Shown here in pieces: positions 4,968-6,261 of a stretch of 6,261 nucleotides of DNA. The stretch spans positions 1 to 6,261 of the forward strand of contig JBDKGS010000260.1 in assembly GCA_039798065.1 (NCBI GenBank). The letters are read 5' to 3'. Both the position numbers and the translations under genes were made by a program. The stretch is from UBA5070 sp039798065. Lineage in GTDB: Bacteria; Fibrobacterota; Fibrobacteria; UBA5070. Each line of letters starts with the position of its first letter. The stretch's first letter is position 1. The notes beneath the pieces are model-generated. The model made no database searches and had not been told where the DNA came from. It saw only the letters and a program-made list of their open reading frames with translations.

Positions 4968-6261
4968 ATGCTCGCAGCCTATCGCACCCACGTCGCCGAA
5001 CGCGCCGCCCTTGGGATCCCTCCTCTGCCGCTCGATGCGAAACAGACGTCAGATCTTGTCGAATTGATCAAGAATCCCCCCGAAGGCGAAGAGAACTTCC
5101 TGGTGGAGCTGATCACGCACCGCGTGCCTCCCGGGGTCGACGACGCCGCCAAGGTCAAGGCATCTTTCCTGGCCGCCATCGCGCATGGCCAGGTGCACAC
5201 CCCTCTCATCCATCCCGCCAAGGCCGTGCAGCTGTTGGGCACCATGGTGGGCGGTTACAACGTGGCTTCGCTCATCGAATTGCTCGATGTCAAGGAGCTG
5301 GCTCCCATCGCCGCCGAAGGTCTGAAGAAGACCTTGTTGATCTTCGATTACTTCACCGATGTCACCGCCAAGGCCAAGGCCGGCAACACCTTCGCGAAGG
5401 AAGTCATCCAGAGCTGGGCCGACGCCGAATGGTTCACCTCGCGGCCCACGGTACCCGAATCGCTCAAGCTCACCGTCTTCAAGGTGACCGGCGAGACCAA
5501 CACCGACGACCTTTCGCCTGCGCCCGACGCCTGGAGTCGCCCCGACATTCCCCTGCACGCCTTGGCCATGCTCAAGAACGCCCGGGCAGGAATTGTCCCC
5601 GAGGAAGACGGCAAGCGCGGACCCATCAAGCTCATCCAGGACCTGGCCGCCAAGGGCAACCTGGTGGCGTACGTGGGCGACGTGGTGGGTACCGGAAGCT
5701 CGCGCAAGTCGGCGACAAATTCCGTCTTGTGGTGGACAGGCGAAGACATTCCTTTCGTGCCCAACAAGAAGTTCGGCGGCGTGTGCCTGGGTGGCAAGAT
5801 CGCCCCCATCTTCTTCAATACGCAGGAAGACGCGGGCGCCTTGGCCATCGAAATCGACGTGACCAATGTGGACATGGGCGATGAGATCGAACTCAAAGTC
5901 GATCACGGCAACGGCAACATCCAGATCCTGAAGAACGGCCAAGTGGTCTCGCATTCCATCCTCAAGACCATGGTGCTCTTGGACGAAGTCCGCGCAGGTG
6001 GCCGCATCAATCTCATCATCGGGCGTGGTCTCACCTCCCGTGCCCGCGAATTCCTGGGCCTGCCAGCAAGTACCCTGTTCCGCCTGCCCATGACCCCGCA
6101 GAAGTCGGCCAAAGGCTTCACGTTGGCGCAGAAGATGGTTGGCCGCGCCGTCGGCCTTCCCGAAGGGCAGGGCGTACTTCCCGGCACCTACTGCGAACCC
6201 AAGATGACCTCGGTGGGATCGCAGGACACCACCGGCCCCATGACCCGCGACGAGCTGAAGG
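4968..6261 (+). CDS. acnB: Aconitate hydratase B / 2-methylisocitrate dehydratase, N-terminal half (partial)
   Basis: 431 codons are visible, about half of the roughly 865 residues usual for AcnB; the frame is open at the right edge. AcnB interconverts citrate and isocitrate in the TCA cycle and also acts on 2-methylisocitrate in propionate breakdown. The start matches E. coli AcnB closely (YR.HVAERAA.GI, then L.KNP..GEE.FL and NRVPPGVD-like HRVPPGVD). Domains in order: the HEAT-like helical domain (about 1-160, including LLGTM.GGYN and QSWADAEWF), then the swivel domain (about 165-380) with TGETNTDDLSP from residue 174, GDVVGTGSSRKSATNS from 237, and CLGGKIAPIFFNT; then EVRAGGRI.LIIGRGLT and, near the edge, SVGSQDTTGPMTRDEL, the beginning of the catalytic core. 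The three cysteines that bind the [4Fe-4S] cluster lie beyond the window, so intactness cannot be judged. It has its own ribosome binding site and a 143-bp gap from metC, so it is probably a separate unit. Confidence 0.95.
   Translation, partial: MLAAYRTHVAERAALGIPPLPLDAKQTSDLVELIKNPPEGEENFLVELITHRVPPGVDDAAKVKASFLAAIAHGQVHTPLIHPAKAVQLLGTMVGGYNVASLIELLDVKELAPIAAEGLKKTLLIFDYFTDVTAKAKAGNTFAKEVIQSWADAEWFTSRPTVPESLKLTVFKVTGETNTDDLSPAPDAWSRPDIPLHALAMLKNARAGIVPEEDGKRGPIKLIQDLAAKGNLVAYVGDVVGTGSSRKSATNSVLWWTGEDIPFVPNKKFGGVCLGGKIAPIFFNTQEDAGALAIEIDVTNVDMGDEIELKVDHGNGNIQILKNGQVVSHSILKTMVLLDEVRAGGRINLIIGRGLTSRAREFLGLPASTLFRLPMTPQKSAKGFTLAQKMVGRAVGLPEGQGVLPGTYCEPKMTSVGSQDTTGPMTRDELK

Noticed and set aside
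5049..5954. 301-codon minus-strand frame opposite acnB
   Set aside because: It is the mirror of a highly conserved acnB sequence, with no ribosome site or family signature of its own.

Overview
This is a bacterial chromosomal segment with high GC coding DNA and AT-rich intergenic stretches. Both base composition and gene content (CysT/CysW permeases, AcnB-type aconitase) suggest a Gram-negative bacterium. I cannot name the phylum from the sequence. Translational coupling is frequent: each tandem gene pair overlaps by 4 bases (ATGA or GTGA).

Layout. (1) Positions 1-667, minus strand: an AbiEi-type antitoxin gene, followed by the probable first 23 codons of its toxin partner (AbiEii-type) running off the left edge. 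(2) 668-826: an AT-rich divergent intergenic region with a good sigma70-like promoter for the rightward genes and a 9-bp inverted repeat whose arms lie 72 bp apart. (3) 827-2469, plus strand: cysT and cysW, the two permease subunits of a sulfate/thiosulfate ABC importer. The ATPase (cysA) and binding protein (cysP/sbp) are not present here. (4) 2474-2496: a terminator-like hairpin. (5) 2558-4824: two coupled PLP enzymes of the transsulfuration family. They match, in order and in distinctive sequence features, the metI-metC pair known from Bacillus subtilis (cystathionine gamma-synthase/O-acylhomoserine thiolyase, then cystathionine beta-lyase). The first gene appears to have a leaderless start, with a TATACT box 6 nt before its ATG. 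(6) 4825-4967: an intergenic region with overlapping palindromes and a dyad before the next gene. (7) 4968 to the right edge: the N-terminal half of acnB (aconitate hydratase 2), open at the edge of the window.

How the genes work together. cysT/cysW would bring sulfate into the cell. After reduction and incorporation into cysteine by genes outside the window, MetI joins cysteine to an activated homoserine to give cystathionine, and MetC cleaves this to homocysteine, the direct precursor of methionine. The middle of the window is therefore a sulfur-assimilation/methionine block. It lies between a toxin-antitoxin module on the left and a TCA-cycle gene on the right that has its own ribosome binding site and upstream region. 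I found no RNA genes, CRISPR arrays, insertion sequences or riboswitches. I found no clear evidence of a wholly new system; the most interesting points are the leaderless metI start, the symmetric sites in the two intergenic regions, and the orphan permease pair.
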